In this document: in pieces, positions 25,091-34,191 of the stretch | Layout of the letters: every line of letters begins with the position of its first letter | Numbering within the stretch: position 1 is the first letter of the stretch | NCBI GenBank assembly: GCA_902602765.1 | Contig: CACKSH010000001.1 | Span: forward strand, 62,001-126,000 | From: Paracoccaceae bacterium | GTDB taxonomy: Bacteria; Pseudomonadota; Alphaproteobacteria; Rhodobacterales; Rhodobacteraceae | Length of the DNA stretch: 64,000 bases | Direction of reading: 5' to 3' | Position numbers and translations under genes: made by a program | Notes under the pieces: generated by a model | Told to the model about the DNA's origin: nothing | The model's database searches: none | The model's input: only the letters and a program-made list of their open reading frames with translations

Positions 25091-25423
25091 TTATCGCATC
25101 AAATATAATATTCAAACTATTGAGAGTATGAGTTTTTTCTAATTTTTATAGTAATTTTATTGCTGTTCTAGCTCGCTCTCAAATCTGGATGGTTTACTTA
25201 GTAAGCTCTGCAAACCATGCTTATACAATTGTTAGTTTAGATTATATGCTTAGTCGAAAAGTACTAGGAAGGTTATTTTCTCAAGTAAAAGAGATATTTA
25301 TTAAAAAATATTAAACCGCTTAAATTTGCATCGTTTAGTAAATTAAATTATACTTAAACTACATTTAGAATTTATCTGTCCAATATAGTATGTTGTAATT
25401 CCAATTTGGAGTAGCTGTGTCTA
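25091..25423. other. Intergenic, nothing recognised
   Basis: About 330 AT-rich bases between tRNA-Leu and an alpha/beta hydrolase gene. I see no gene, hairpin with a U-tract or repeat. A promoter for the hydrolase must lie in its right half. Confidence 0.5.
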
Positions 25424-26224
25424 ATGATAAACTACAATGAAGCATTTAATAGCGCTAGATTAGTTCCGGGAGCTCATAAGTATATCTCTGACTGGAAAAA
25501 AAATGCGGAGAGTTTTCGTAATTCAATGCTAGAACAGAGCAAAGCTGAAATTGATTTCGAGTACAGTGATAACAAAGACTGCACAATGGATATATTTAAC
25601 CCTGGTCCCTATGCAAAAGCTACCATGATTTTCCTTCATGGTGGATTTTGGACAGACTACGACAAATCATATTTTTCACATCTAGCTATGGGCCCTGTTT
25701 TAAACGACATTCGTGTGGTTATACCAGAATTACCAAAATGTCCGGATTTTACTATTCCCGAAATTGGAAATGAAATTGTGAAATGCGTAAAAACTGTGTC
25801 TCGGCGATTTAAAGGTGATATAATTTTGGTTGGTCACCAATCGGGTGGTCAGCTTGCTGGCAAGATGGCTTGTAAGGGTGTGCTCCCAGAAGAAATTATA
25901 TCCAGAATAAATACTGTTATGGCTATTTCTCCTATATCCGATTTGCGACCGCTGATTTTTACTAGGCGAAAAGATGATTTAAATTTGAATGAAGAAATAG
26001 CGGAAAATGAAAGCCTGGTTGATCAAGAGTTGTCTGAGAATATTTCGGTAACCATATGGGTGGGTACCGATGAAAGGGAAATTTATCATGAGCAAGCTAA
26101 GCTATTGGCTTCAAAATGGGGTTGCCCCTGGTTTAAATCTAAAAACAGGCATCATTTCGATATTATTGATGGATTAGAAACAAAATCCACTCAATTAATG
26201 AACGTTCTTATGAGTAGTTTGTAA
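25424..26224 (+). CDS. Alpha/beta hydrolase, kynurenine formamidase-like
   Basis: A 266-residue hydrolase of the kynurenine-formamidase/esterase type. The oxyanion motif HGGFW (about residue 73) and a nucleophile elbow GHQSGG (Ser about residue 140) are clear, with a C-terminal His in NRHHFDIIDG. The family cleaves formyl or ester groups; true kynurenine formamidase acts in tryptophan breakdown. No tryptophan dioxygenase or kynureninase is adjacent. It is a distant paralogue of the protein at 62441-63301. The gene is monocistronic. Confidence 0.75.
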   Translation: MINYNEAFNSARLVPGAHKYISDWKKNAESFRNSMLEQSKAEIDFEYSDNKDCTMDIFNPGPYAKATMIFLHGGFWTDYDKSYFSHLAMGPVLNDIRVVIPELPKCPDFTIPEIGNEIVKCVKTVSRRFKGDIILVGHQSGGQLAGKMACKGVLPEEIISRINTVMAISPISDLRPLIFTRRKDDLNLNEEIAENESLVDQELSENISVTIWVGTDEREIYHEQAKLLASKWGCPWFKSKNRHHFDIIDGLETKSTQLMNVLMSSL

Positions 26225-26352
26225 AAATTGTATTAAGTTAAATCTTGTCTAATCATTAAATAGATTATTGATAAAATCGGTGTGACGCCGAATTAAATGC
26301 TGCATGACCTATGCGAGACAATTTATCTTCCCTAAAATATCATTATAAACGT

Positions 26353-26379
26353 TGACTTTCCTTGTAAGGAAAATACTGT
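26353..26379 (+). promoter_or_regulatory. Candidate promoter with embedded palindrome
   Basis: A TTGACT hexamer (26353-26358) and TACTGT (26374-26379) flank the perfect inverted repeat TTTCCTT-GT-AAGGAAA (26357-26372). A palindrome between -35 and -10 is a usual operator position. It precedes the aldehyde dehydrogenase gene by about 160 bases. The 15-nt spacing is short for sigma-70, so this is tentative. Nothing else was found in the 26225-26540 gap. Confidence 0.35.
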
Positions 26380-26540
26380 GGCAAGTGGGGAGAGGACAAT
26401 ATACTGTTATTAGCAAACGCTGAGGTAATTTTATTATATAAAAAAGCCACGTTTGTTATCAAAGTAAGTCCCCTAATATTAATAAGAATTTTCTGCATGG
26501 CCGCTATTGCCGTGAGAACTTTCAATAAATGGAGATATTT

Positions 26541-28106
26541 ATGTTAGATAATTCTACACTATTTGTGTACCCAGGTGATGATGGCGCAAAATTAATGCCA
26601 AAAAGCCGGTATGAAAATTATATCGGTGGTGAATGGTGCGCGCCAAAAGACGGGAAATACTTTGAAAATACCTCACCAACTACCGGAAAAGTAATTTGTG
26701 AGATCCCAAGATCTAATTCTAAAGACATAGAATTAGCTCTAGATGCAGCTCACAGGGCTGCTCCGGGCTGGGGTAAAACAGGGCCCGCTATAAGAGCGAA
26801 CATCTTGCTTAAAATAGCAGATCGTATTGAAGAAAATACTGAGATGCTTGCTCTTGCAGAAACGCTTGATAATGGAAAACCAATTAGAGAGGGGCATGCC
26901 GCTGACATTCCTCTAACAGTTGATCATTTTAGGTATTTTGCGGGCGCTATTCGTTCTCAAGAAGGTACAATAGGTAATATTGATGGAATGCCATCTGGTG
27001 GGGGAAACTCTGCACTCGGAATGATGGCGTATCATTATCCGGAACCCCTTGGTGTTGTGGGTCAAATTATACCTTGGAACTTCCCAATACTGATGGCTGC
27101 ATGGAAACTTGCACCAGCTTTAGCGGCTGGAAATGCGGTTGTTTTAAAACCTGCTGAGCAAACGCCATTTTCTATCTGCGTTTTGATGGAACTGATTGAA
27201 GACTTACTGCCGCCAGGAGTTGTAAATGTTGTGCAAGGTTTTGGCGTAGAAGCAGGTAAACCATTGGCTTCCAGTAATCGTATTGCAAAAGTTGGTTTTA
27301 CTGGTGAAACAACAACCGGGAAACTTATCATGCAATATGCATCAGAAAACCTTATTCCGGTCACACTAGAGCTGGGCGGTAAAAGTCCAAATATATATTT
27401 TAAGGATGTTATGGACGGAGATGACGCATATATTTCGCGATGTGTAGAAGGCTTTTTGCACGCTTACTTTAATCAAGGTGAAGTTTGCACATGTCCATCT
27501 CGAGCCATTATTCATGAAGACATTTACGAACCCTTCATGGCTATGGTTGAAGATCGAGTGAATATGTTAAATTGCGGTACTCCTTTTGACCTCAATACCC
27601 AAGTTGGAGCTCAAGCCTCAAATGAACAGTTTGAAAAGATTATGTCCTATATGGATGTTGGTGTTCAAGAAGGTGCAAAAGTTCTTTTTGGCGGCGGAAA
27701 GCGTCAGATGGAAGGGTCGCTTAGTGGTGGTTATTATGTAGCTCCAACTGCCTTCAAGGGAGACAATTCAATGAGAATCTTCCAAGAAGAAATATTTGGA
27801 CCGGTTGTTTCAGTGACCACATTTAAAGATGAGGCAGAGGCTTTATCCATTGCTAACGATACCCTTTATGGCTTAGGTGCTGGTGTTTGGTCTAGAGATG
27901 CAAACACATGTTACAGAATGGGTCGTGGCATTCAAGCTGGTAGAGTTTGGGTGAACAACTATCATTCATACCCTGCGCATGCTGCTTTTGGAGGCTATAA
28001 GAACTCTGGAATTGGCCGTGAAACACATAAAATGATGCTGAACCATTACCAGCAAACAAAAAACGTTTTGGTGTCTTACGCAGAAGAACCAGACGGATTT
28101 TTCTAG
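26541..28106 (+). CDS. NAD-dependent aldehyde dehydrogenase (ExaC/AcoD type)
   Basis: An aldehyde dehydrogenase of about 521 residues, likely oxidising acetaldehyde or another short aldehyde to the acid. The start ATG 26541 has GGAG 6 nt upstream; the ATG at 26529 overlaps that site and is rejected. Motifs are the cofactor-binding [12 protein letters not shown] and [11 protein letters not shown], catalytic Glu in [10 protein letters not shown], and catalytic Cys in [12 protein letters not shown]. The DUF779 gene directly downstream is a known companion of the acetaldehyde dehydrogenase group, which supports this sub-family call. Confidence 0.92.
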   Translation: MLDNSTLFVYPGDDGAKLMPKSRYENYIGGEWCAPKDGKYFENTSPTTGKVICEIPRSNSKDIELALDAAHRAAPGWGKTGPAIRANILLKIADRIEENTEMLALAETLDNGKPIREGHAADIPLTVDHFRYFAGAIRSQEGTIGNIDGMPSGGGNSALGMMAYHYPEPLGVVGQIIPWNFPILMAAWKLAPALAAGNAVVLKPAEQTPFSICVLMELIEDLLPPGVVNVVQGFGVEAGKPLASSNRIAKVGFTGETTTGKLIMQYASENLIPVTLELGGKSPNIYFKDVMDGDDAYISRCVEGFLHAYFNQGEVCTCPSRAIIHEDIYEPFMAMVEDRVNMLNCGTPFDLNTQVGAQASNEQFEKIMSYMDVGVQEGAKVLFGGGKRQMEGSLSGGYYVAPTAFKGDNSMRIFQEEIFGPVVSVTTFKDEAEALSIANDTLYGLGAGVWSRDANTCYRMGRGIQAGRVWVNNYHSYPAHAAFGGYKNSGIGRETHKMMLNHYQQTKNVLVSYAEEPDGFF

Positions 28107-28160
28107 AAAGTTTGTGCCTCCGCCTCTGTTGTGGGGGCACCCTTAATGACAGAGGTTGTT

Positions 28161-28577
28161 ATGATGGTAGAACTATTGACGTTTACTCAAGCCACTGAAG
28201 ACTTAGTGAATGAGCTTGCCGATATTCACGGCGATTTAGTCTTTCATCAATCAGGTGGTTGTTGTGATGGTTCGGCCCCAATGTGCTTTCCTAGAGATGA
28301 GTTTAAAGTAGGATCTAGGGATATTTTTTTGGGTAAGATAAACGAGCAACCATTTTTTATTGCTCATGATCAATATGCTTATTGGGAGCATACACAATTA
28401 ATTATTGATGTTGTGCCGGGTAGGGGTGGAATGTTTTCTCTAGAGGGGCCGACGGGTAAGCGTTTCCTCACGCGTTCAAAGGTCTTTTCAGACAAAGAAT
28501 ATAAAGAGATCCAAAATAATCCTCCTTTAAATGCCAGTGAAGTTTCAGATATAAACGGCTTGAAGACTACTAGCTGA
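28161..28577 (+). CDS. DUF779 protein, aldehyde dehydrogenase companion
   Basis: A DUF779 protein of about 138 residues. The conserved Cys-rich core QSGGCCDGSAPMCF (about residues 28-42) and the WEHTQLIIDVVPGRGGMFSLE segment are family hallmarks. The function is unknown; it is usually encoded beside acetaldehyde dehydrogenase, as here (54 bases downstream). ATG 28161 has an AGAGG site 6 nt upstream and is preferred over the in-frame ATGs at 28131 and 28146. The vicinal cysteines suggest metal or thiol chemistry. Confidence 0.85.
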   Translation: MMVELLTFTQATEDLVNELADIHGDLVFHQSGGCCDGSAPMCFPRDEFKVGSRDIFLGKINEQPFFIAHDQYAYWEHTQLIIDVVPGRGGMFSLEGPTGKRFLTRSKVFSDKEYKEIQNNPPLNASEVSDINGLKTTS

Positions 28578-28589
28578 CTTAACTCCAAA

Positions 28590-29180
28590 ATGATAAAAAT
28601 GTCCTTAATATTTGTTGCTGTTGGATTACTATTTTTGTTGGCAGCCTGGTTCATGGTGCCAATGTTTCTTGAACAACCTAAGTATAAAACTTTGAAGAAA
28701 GACGGTCAATTTGAAATAAGATCTTATGACGATATTTTAATGTCCTCCGTACGTGTAACCGGCAGCCAATATCAAGCATTAAGAAAGGGATTTCGGCCTC
28801 TCGTTAAATATATTTCGGGTAAAGAACGAGACGGTGAGAAAATATCTATGACCGCTCCTGTAATACAATCGACGTCTGATAAGAAAGAGAGCTTTACTGT
28901 GTCCTTTTCCATGCCGTCCAAATATCAAGTTGATAATTTACCTAAATCAAAAAACTCGGAAATATTCTTTGAGAAATTAGGTTCCTATAGAGCGGCAGTG
29001 GTTAGATTTAGTGGCAGAGCAAATGAAAAGCTTTTAGATTTGAAATCCAATGAATTAAGGCAATGGATTGAGGCTAATGGTTACTCTTCGGTCTCAACCG
29101 CAAAATACCTGTTTTATAATGATCCATCGACGCCAGGCTTTCTAAGGCGAAATGAGGTGATGATCATCATCGATAAATAA
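28590..29180 (+). CDS. SOUL family haem-binding-like protein
   Basis: A SOUL/HBP-fold protein of 196 residues with an N-terminal membrane anchor (about residues 5-25, LIFVAVGLLFLLAAWFMV). Family features are YEIRSY-like FEIRSYDDILMSSVRV, RPLVKYISGKER, KISMTAPVIQ and the C-terminal LRRNEVMI. Eukaryotic members bind haem; bacterial roles are unclear. It lies 12 bases after the DUF779 gene and may be co-transcribed. The transcript ends at the hairpin 29257-29304. Confidence 0.87.
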   Translation: MIKMSLIFVAVGLLFLLAAWFMVPMFLEQPKYKTLKKDGQFEIRSYDDILMSSVRVTGSQYQALRKGFRPLVKYISGKERDGEKISMTAPVIQSTSDKKESFTVSFSMPSKYQVDNLPKSKNSEIFFEKLGSYRAAVVRFSGRANEKLLDLKSNELRQWIEANGYSSVSTAKYLFYNDPSTPGFLRRNEVMIIIDK

Positions 29181-29256
29181 TTATTTTTATTTTTTTGATC
29201 CAGGCTGCAAATACACTCGTAACAACTGTGTTTTAATAACTCCCATATTAAAAAAA

Positions 29257-29304
29257 ATGGTCGGCCTTTCACATTACCCCCCAGTATTTGGAAGAGCCGA
29301 CCAT
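29257..29304. terminator. Bidirectional terminator hairpin
   Basis: The perfect 9-bp arms ATGGTCGGC (29257-29265) and GCCGACCAT (29296-29304) enclose a 30-nt loop and are flanked by an A-run on the left and ATTTTATTT on the right. The convergent genes at 28590-29180 and 29347-29616 both end towards it. Confidence 0.7.
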
Positions 29305-29346
29305 ATTTTATTTAAAACTTAAAAGACATGTGAATGCAGTTTGAGA

Positions 29347-29616
29347 CTAAGTGATCAGTTTTATCATTTTTTGCGTCTCTAAGATTGCTCCAGCTTCTTC
29401 CCGTAGTTTTATCATTTCCGGCTTATTCATTAAGCCCATCATATGTTCCATGGATGGAATATCCATCACGGCCCAAACTTTATTTTCGTTTTCAGCTTCA
29501 TGTCCATATGCAACAACATTAATTTGGTTTTCTTTTCTAAAGTCTTCATTTGAAAGAAATAATTCTTTCCAATGTTCATAACCTTTTGATAGTTCTACTG
29601 ATGTAATAACTTTCAT
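29347..29616 (-). CDS. Small ferredoxin-fold protein of unknown function
   Basis: A protein of 89 residues with the look of a dimeric alpha/beta-barrel or antibiotic-monooxygenase-like fold (VITSVELSKGYEHWKELF, then VWAVMDIPSMEHMMGLMNKPEM). I cannot name a sub-family. The frame opens 12 bases earlier, but GGAG in that extension is a good ribosome-binding site 6 nt before ATG 29616. Many similar proteins are unannotated stress or signalling proteins; the substrate is unknown. Confidence 0.65.
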   Translation of the reverse strand: MKVITSVELSKGYEHWKELFLSNEDFRKENQINVVAYGHEAENENKVWAVMDIPSMEHMMGLMNKPEMIKLREEAGAILETQKMIKLIT

Positions 29617-29736
29617 ATGCTTCTCCATTTTTACTAGAAATTTAACAAAGTTTAATAAATATAAATATTTTTCCCAGTACAGAGTTTGTATTAAAAATAA
29701 TAAACCCTTGAGAAGTGCTCAATCTACTTACAAAAT

Positions 29737-29922
29737 CTATTTTTTTCTTTTGTAAAGAAAAGAGTAGCCAAAAAGCCCTAATGCAGAGAAATATAAGATT
29801 AGTGAGGTCAGGTTCATTGGTTGATGCACAATGGTATCCCATACAAGTCCTGCAATCCCAATCCCAATCGCGGTAGTTCTCATAAGCTGTCCGTTTTTAT
29901 TTGTCTTGTCTTGGTTATTCAT
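29737..29922 (-). CDS. Small two-helix membrane protein, 61 aa
   Basis: A 61-residue protein with two hydrophobic segments (about residues 17-32 and 40-56) and a positively charged C-terminus (LYKRKK). ATG 29922 follows an AAGGA site 8 nt upstream. I recognise no family. It is transcribed leftwards, 108 bases before the small protein at 29347-29616. An overlapping frame at 29642-29842 lacks comparable support. Confidence 0.55.
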   Translation of the reverse strand: MNNQDKTNKNGQLMRTTAIGIGIAGLVWDTIVHQPMNLTSLILYFSALGLFGYSFLYKRKK

Positions 29923-30024
29923 TATGCATCCTTAATGGGCCGGTTTTGAAAAGCTGTATCGTGATTACATAATTTTGACAAATCATCCATTTAAAAAATC
30001 TTGAAAAACACATACTATTAAAAG

Positions 30025-30171
30025 ATGAAAATGCAAAAGAAACAAAACTTGCCTCAAAAAGTTTGTATTGTATGTCAGAGACCTTTTTTTTGGCGGAAAA
30101 AATGGGAGAAGGTCTGGGATGACGTAAAATATTGTTCCCAAAAATGTAAAAGAGAAGCTAGATTAAAATAA
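30025..30171 (+). CDS. DUF2256 zinc-ribbon-like small protein
   Basis: A 48-residue protein that matches DUF2256 closely: two CxxC/CxxxC pairs (VCIVCQRPF and YCSQKCKRE) around the aromatic, basic core FFWRKKWEKVWDDV. The four cysteines would bind one zinc. The function is unknown, though the gene often sits near photolyase or cryptochrome-related genes in other genomes. It starts at ATG 30025 and lies 40 bases before the methyltransferase gene. It is too short for usual length cut-offs. Confidence 0.85.
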   Translation: MKMQKKQNLPQKVCIVCQRPFFWRKKWEKVWDDVKYCSQKCKREARLK

Positions 30172-30211
30172 TCCGATTAACTCATAATTCTTAGTGGAGA
30201 TTTTATAAATA

Positions 30212-30853
30212 GTGTCTGAGAAAAATCGATCCAAAAAACACTTAAATCTTCAAAAGGCATATAACCTGTCATCTCCTGAAGATAATATAAACTTTTACAG
30301 GGGTTGGGCAGAAGATTATGACGCAGATTTTGCACTTGGGATGGACTACATCTTGCCATACCAAGTGGCGAGCCAATTTATTAAACTTAAAGGTAGGGGG
30401 CCTGTATTAGATATCGGAGCTGGCACCGGTTTGCTAGGTATAGAGATACAAAAGCTAAAAAAATTTGAAATTCATGCCACGGATATTTCAGAGGAAATGC
30501 TATTGGTGGCGGAAAAAAAGGGTATTTATTCAAAGATTATCGTCGCTGATTTGATTAAAGGCCTTCCCATAAAAGATAATAGTTATAATGGGATTGTAAG
30601 TTCAGGAACTTTTACCCACGGGCATGTTGGTCCCGATGTACTATACGAAATAAAAAGAATATTATCAAAAGGGGGGATAGCAGTTTTGTCTGTGAACTCT
30701 AAGCACTGGCATAGATTAGGATTCGATGCGACGCTTCCTGCCTTAGAAGCATCGGGATCAAAAACAAATGTCATTGAAGTTAACATCTATGGTCATAAAT
30801 GTAAGTCTGACAGTAAAAATGATACAGCTTATTTATTGATTTTGTCAGATTGA
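30212..30853 (+). CDS. Class I SAM-dependent methyltransferase
   Basis: A methyltransferase of 213 residues of the UbiE/Methyltransf_11 type. SAM-binding motif I is VLDIGAGTGLLG (about residues 67-78), motif II has the acidic HATDISEEML, and motif IV-V are IVSSGTFTHGHVG and GGIAVLSVNSKHW. The substrate is not evident. Translation starts at GTG 30212; a GGAG lies about 14 nt upstream. It may share a transcript with DUF2256. Confidence 0.82.
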   Translation: MSEKNRSKKHLNLQKAYNLSSPEDNINFYRGWAEDYDADFALGMDYILPYQVASQFIKLKGRGPVLDIGAGTGLLGIEIQKLKKFEIHATDISEEMLLVAEKKGIYSKIIVADLIKGLPIKDNSYNGIVSSGTFTHGHVGPDVLYEIKRILSKGGIAVLSVNSKHWHRLGFDATLPALEASGSKTNVIEVNIYGHKCKSDSKNDTAYLLILSD

Positions 30854-30903
30854 TATTCCGATCACCTCTAATTGTTGCTGTTTTTAATAAGCCATTGGCC
30901 AAA

Positions 30904-31494
30904 TTACTTATTGCGCCAATTTTTCCAATCTTCAGGGGTGTCCAAGTCAAGAGTTGCAATGCTACCTTCAAGTTTTAATACTTTAGTATTTTTTGCTGTC
31001 TTGATAATTTTTTTACCTCCGGTCTCTTTTTTGAGTACCATAAGGTCTTTGAAGTAATGAAGAGGGAATAAAACTGGGTGTCCTGATCCATTATCATCTA
31101 CAGCTTGGATAATAGATTCTGGAAATTTAGAATGGGCCTTAAAAAATGCTTTGATAGTTTTGCTATCTATCAAAGGCATGTCAGCAGGTATTATTATAAT
31201 TCCAGTAACATTGGTTTCATTTTTTTGTATGTACTTTACACCCTCAGCTATTGAAGCTCCCATGCCAGTATTTCTATTATTTAAAAATATCTTTTGAACC
31301 GATATCGCTGATACAGCCCTGTCCCGGGGATGATCGGCCGAGGGAAGGGTCATAAAAGTAACACCATTTTCTGCCGCAGCTTTAGTAATCCTACAGAGTT
31401 GTGAAACGCCGTCTATTTTTTCAAGTAGTTTATCCGCACCACGCATTCTTGTTGAGTAACCAGCGGAAAGGATTAAGTTAACGCATTTATACAT
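30904..31494 (-). CDS. MobA-like nucleotidyltransferase (MocA type)
   Basis: An NTP-transferase of 196 residues with a GT-A fold. The nucleotide loop is LILSAGYSTRMRGADKLL (about residues 8-25), and the metal-binding Asp is in IIPADMPLID. GSGHPVLFP is typical of the MocA/MobA-like cytidylyltransferases that finish molybdenum cofactor for xanthine-dehydrogenase-type enzymes. No molybdoenzyme is in the window. Compared with family norm, the second Ala of the LAAG motif is Ser here. Role in cofactor synthesis is likely but unproven. Confidence 0.75.
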   Translation of the reverse strand: MYKCVNLILSAGYSTRMRGADKLLEKIDGVSQLCRITKAAAENGVTFMTLPSADHPRDRAVSAISVQKIFLNNRNTGMGASIAEGVKYIQKNETNVTGIIIIPADMPLIDSKTIKAFFKAHSKFPESIIQAVDDNGSGHPVLFPLHYFKDLMVLKKETGGKKIIKTAKNTKVLKLEGSIATLDLDTPEDWKNWRNK

Positions 31495-31633
31495 TGTTTT
31501 TATTACTTAAAGTTAGTTTTAATGAGATTTTACTTTTCGACGTTCATAAATATTTACATGTTGCTCTTCGCCTATTTTACGGATTTTACTTTTTCGAGAA
31601 AGAATATTCATAATTAAATTAATTTAATATTAT

Positions 31634-31650
31634 GCGACAGTAAATGTCGC
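31634..31650. promoter_or_regulatory. Candidate operator palindrome
   Basis: A GCGACA-gtaaa-TGTCGC inverted repeat lies 70 bases upstream of the 31721 start in otherwise AT-rich DNA. It is a plausible binding site for the regulator of the 31.7-42.3 kb cluster, for example the GlxA-type protein encoded at 42366-43376. No second copy was noticed elsewhere in that cluster. Confidence 0.35.
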
Positions 31651-31720
31651 TAACAAATAAGTACCGTTTGTTTTAAGACTGAAGGTAGTAGCAAGAAGTA
31701 AACTGTAGGGACGTTTTTTA

Positions 31721-34135
31721 ATGAAAGCTGATGTACAAGCCGTTGTGATAGGTGGTGGGGTTATTGGTTGTTCTATACTATATCACTTGGCAAAGGCCGG
31801 TTGGTCAAACTCAGTTCTAGTAGAAAGAAATGAACTGACGTCTGGTTCCACTTGGCATGCAGCTGCGAATATACACGGCTTGCATGATACGACAAATATT
31901 AGTCGTATTCAGCACTATACGATGGATCTTTACAAACATTTAGAGCAGGAAACAGGGCAGAGTTGTGGAATATTTCAGCCAGGATCACTTTATCTAGCGC
32001 AAACTGAACAAAGAGAACATCAGCTTAGACTGCAAGAAAGCAAGGCAAAACTATACAATATGGAGTTTTACGAAGTTTCTCTTCAAGAGGCTAAAGAGTT
32101 ACATCCGCTGCTAAACTTAGAGGGTATTAGGTGTGTGATGTATGAACCAAGTGGAGGTAATGTAGACCCATCTGGTGTGACAAATGCATATGCAGTAGGT
32201 GCTCGGGAGAGAGGCGCTGAAATTTATAAATTTACAGAAGTTGTAGCTACTGAGCAGAAGCAAGATGGTGGGTGGTGTGTAAGAACCACAAAGGGAGACA
32301 TAAACACTACCTGGATCATTAACGCGGCTGGTCTGTGGGGTAGAGAGGTTGCCCGACTGGCTGGGTTAGAATTACCTTTAAGGCCTACTGAGCATCAATA
32401 CTTGGTAACTGAAAAAGTTCCTTTCATCGAAAATCTTGATAGGAGGTTACCCTCTGTGGCTGATCGAGACGGTGAGTATTATCTTCGTCAAGAAGGAAAC
32501 GGTTTTCTTGTAGGTGCGTACGAAAAAGAAGTGAAATTTTGGGCTGAAAAATCAACTCCTTTGGATTTTGGCCATGAGCTTTTTGACGATGACCTAGAAA
32601 GAATTGAAGAGAATATTTTAAGAGCGATCGAAAGAGTTCCAACGGTAGGAGAGGTTGGAATAAAGAGAGTTATTAATGGTCCAATGATTTGGTCTCCAGA
32701 CAGTAATGTACTATTTGGACCTGCGCCCAGGGTAAGTAACTATTTCTGTTGTAATGGCGTAATTCCTGGATTTAGTCAGTCTGGGGGTATGGGCATGCTG
32801 GCTGCCGAGTGGATTACAAAAGGCGAAACTCAATATGATATGTTTGCTTGGGATTTAACGAGATTTGGTGATTGGTGTAGTGACAAATTCACAAAGGAGC
32901 GTGTGCGCGATCAATACGCCAATAGATTTAAAATACATTTTCCCGGAGAAGAAAGAGAAGCCGGACGTCCAATTAGAAAAAGACCAGCGTTTAAATTTCA
33001 AACGGAATTAGGCGGCGTTTTTGGATTAAATTACGGTTGGGAACATCCACTATATTTTGACTCTGAAACGCCTGATACTGCAGGTTTTACTAGACAAGAT
33101 TGGTGGAAGAGTGTCCGTCGAGAGGCCTTAATGCTGAGACGGAATGTTGGAATAATAGATATCTCAAATTTTGGGAAATATATTTGCCATGGTAACGGTG
33201 CTCATGAATTTTTAGACAGAATTTTTGCAAACAAAATCCCCGAGAAAGTTGGAGCGTCCTGTTTAAGTCCGATAATTGGAAAAATGGGTGGTATTTCTGC
33301 TGATGCCACCATAACAAAAATAAATGATGACACTTTCTGGGTAGTAAGTTCTGGAGCAGCAGAAGGTTTTCAACAAAGATTTTTTAATTTAAAAGAGCTT
33401 GATGAAGATACTAAGTTCACTAGTAAATCAAATGATTATTGTGGGTTTAATGTGGCAGGGCCCAAATCAAGGGACTTACTTCAACGTTTAAGTAACAAGG
33501 ATCTATCGAAAGAAGCTTGGCCCTTTTTTAAAAGTGGCAATTTAGTAATCGCTGGAATAGAGTGCGTGGCTTTGCGCGTGTCATTTACAGGTGATTTAGG
33601 ATGGGAGCTATATTGTGAGGAGCATGATCAATTAGCTCTGTATGAAGTCTTAATAAAAAGTGCGAGCCAAATTGGAGGAGGCCCGGTTGGAAGCAGGGCT
33701 TTAATGTCTTTACGTTTAGAAAAAGGCTATGGATCCTGGGGTCGTGAATATAGTCCTGAATATTGGCCTCACGAAGTTGGATTGGAGAGATTGATCTCCA
33801 ATAAACCGGATTTTATTAATAAAGGCAGGGTTGAGGATGTTTTGTCAATGCCGGCTCGCGAAAAGCTAGTGGTATTAAAATTAAATCAAAACGATGTTCT
33901 GAAATCTAATGCTGATGCTTTGGGTGGCGAGCCGATTTTTAAAGATGGAAAAGGCGTTGGCCGTGTAACTTCAGGGGGTTACGGATATTCTGTTGATATG
34001 TCTTTGGCGTTAGGTTTCGTCAAAGGCTTAGAAAGTGGAGAAGAAGTAGATGTTATGGTTTTGGGCAAACCTCATCGAGCAATTATATTAAATAAGCCAC
34101 CATTTGATCCAGAAAGTTCTATTTTGCGTGGTTGA
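31721..34135 (+). CDS. Dimethylglycine/sarcosine dehydrogenase-like flavoprotein with GcvT domain
   Basis: An 804-residue FAD enzyme that oxidatively removes an N-methyl group and passes the one-carbon unit to tetrahydrofolate. The N-terminal DAO domain has VVIGGGVIGCSILYHLAK (residues about 8-25). A GSTWHAAAN motif with the His is typical of covalent FAD attachment. A FAO_M-like middle part precedes the C-terminal GcvT folate-binding domain (about residues 430-800; NVGIIDISNFGKY, SFTGDLGWELY). It heads the cluster. Substrate could be dimethylglycine, sarcosine or another N-methyl amino compound. Confidence 0.87.
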   Translation: MKADVQAVVIGGGVIGCSILYHLAKAGWSNSVLVERNELTSGSTWHAAANIHGLHDTTNISRIQHYTMDLYKHLEQETGQSCGIFQPGSLYLAQTEQREHQLRLQESKAKLYNMEFYEVSLQEAKELHPLLNLEGIRCVMYEPSGGNVDPSGVTNAYAVGARERGAEIYKFTEVVATEQKQDGGWCVRTTKGDINTTWIINAAGLWGREVARLAGLELPLRPTEHQYLVTEKVPFIENLDRRLPSVADRDGEYYLRQEGNGFLVGAYEKEVKFWAEKSTPLDFGHELFDDDLERIEENILRAIERVPTVGEVGIKRVINGPMIWSPDSNVLFGPAPRVSNYFCCNGVIPGFSQSGGMGMLAAEWITKGETQYDMFAWDLTRFGDWCSDKFTKERVRDQYANRFKIHFPGEEREAGRPIRKRPAFKFQTELGGVFGLNYGWEHPLYFDSETPDTAGFTRQDWWKSVRREALMLRRNVGIIDISNFGKYICHGNGAHEFLDRIFANKIPEKVGASCLSPIIGKMGGISADATITKINDDTFWVVSSGAAEGFQQRFFNLKELDEDTKFTSKSNDYCGFNVAGPKSRDLLQRLSNKDLSKEAWPFFKSGNLVIAGIECVALRVSFTGDLGWELYCEEHDQLALYEVLIKSASQIGGGPVGSRALMSLRLEKGYGSWGREYSPEYWPHEVGLERLISNKPDFINKGRVEDVLSMPAREKLVVLKLNQNDVLKSNADALGGEPIFKDGKGVGRVTSGGYGYSVDMSLALGFVKGLESGEEVDVMVLGKPHRAIILNKPPFDPESSILRG

Positions 34136-34191
34136 CGCCATAGGCTTACTCAATAACAATAAATACAAAGGTACGGAGTTTTTTAACTACT

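Noticed and set aside
29642-29842. A 66-codon minus-strand frame overlapping the small membrane protein
   Set aside because: Lacks a ribosome-binding site and overlaps the better supported frame at 29737-29922.
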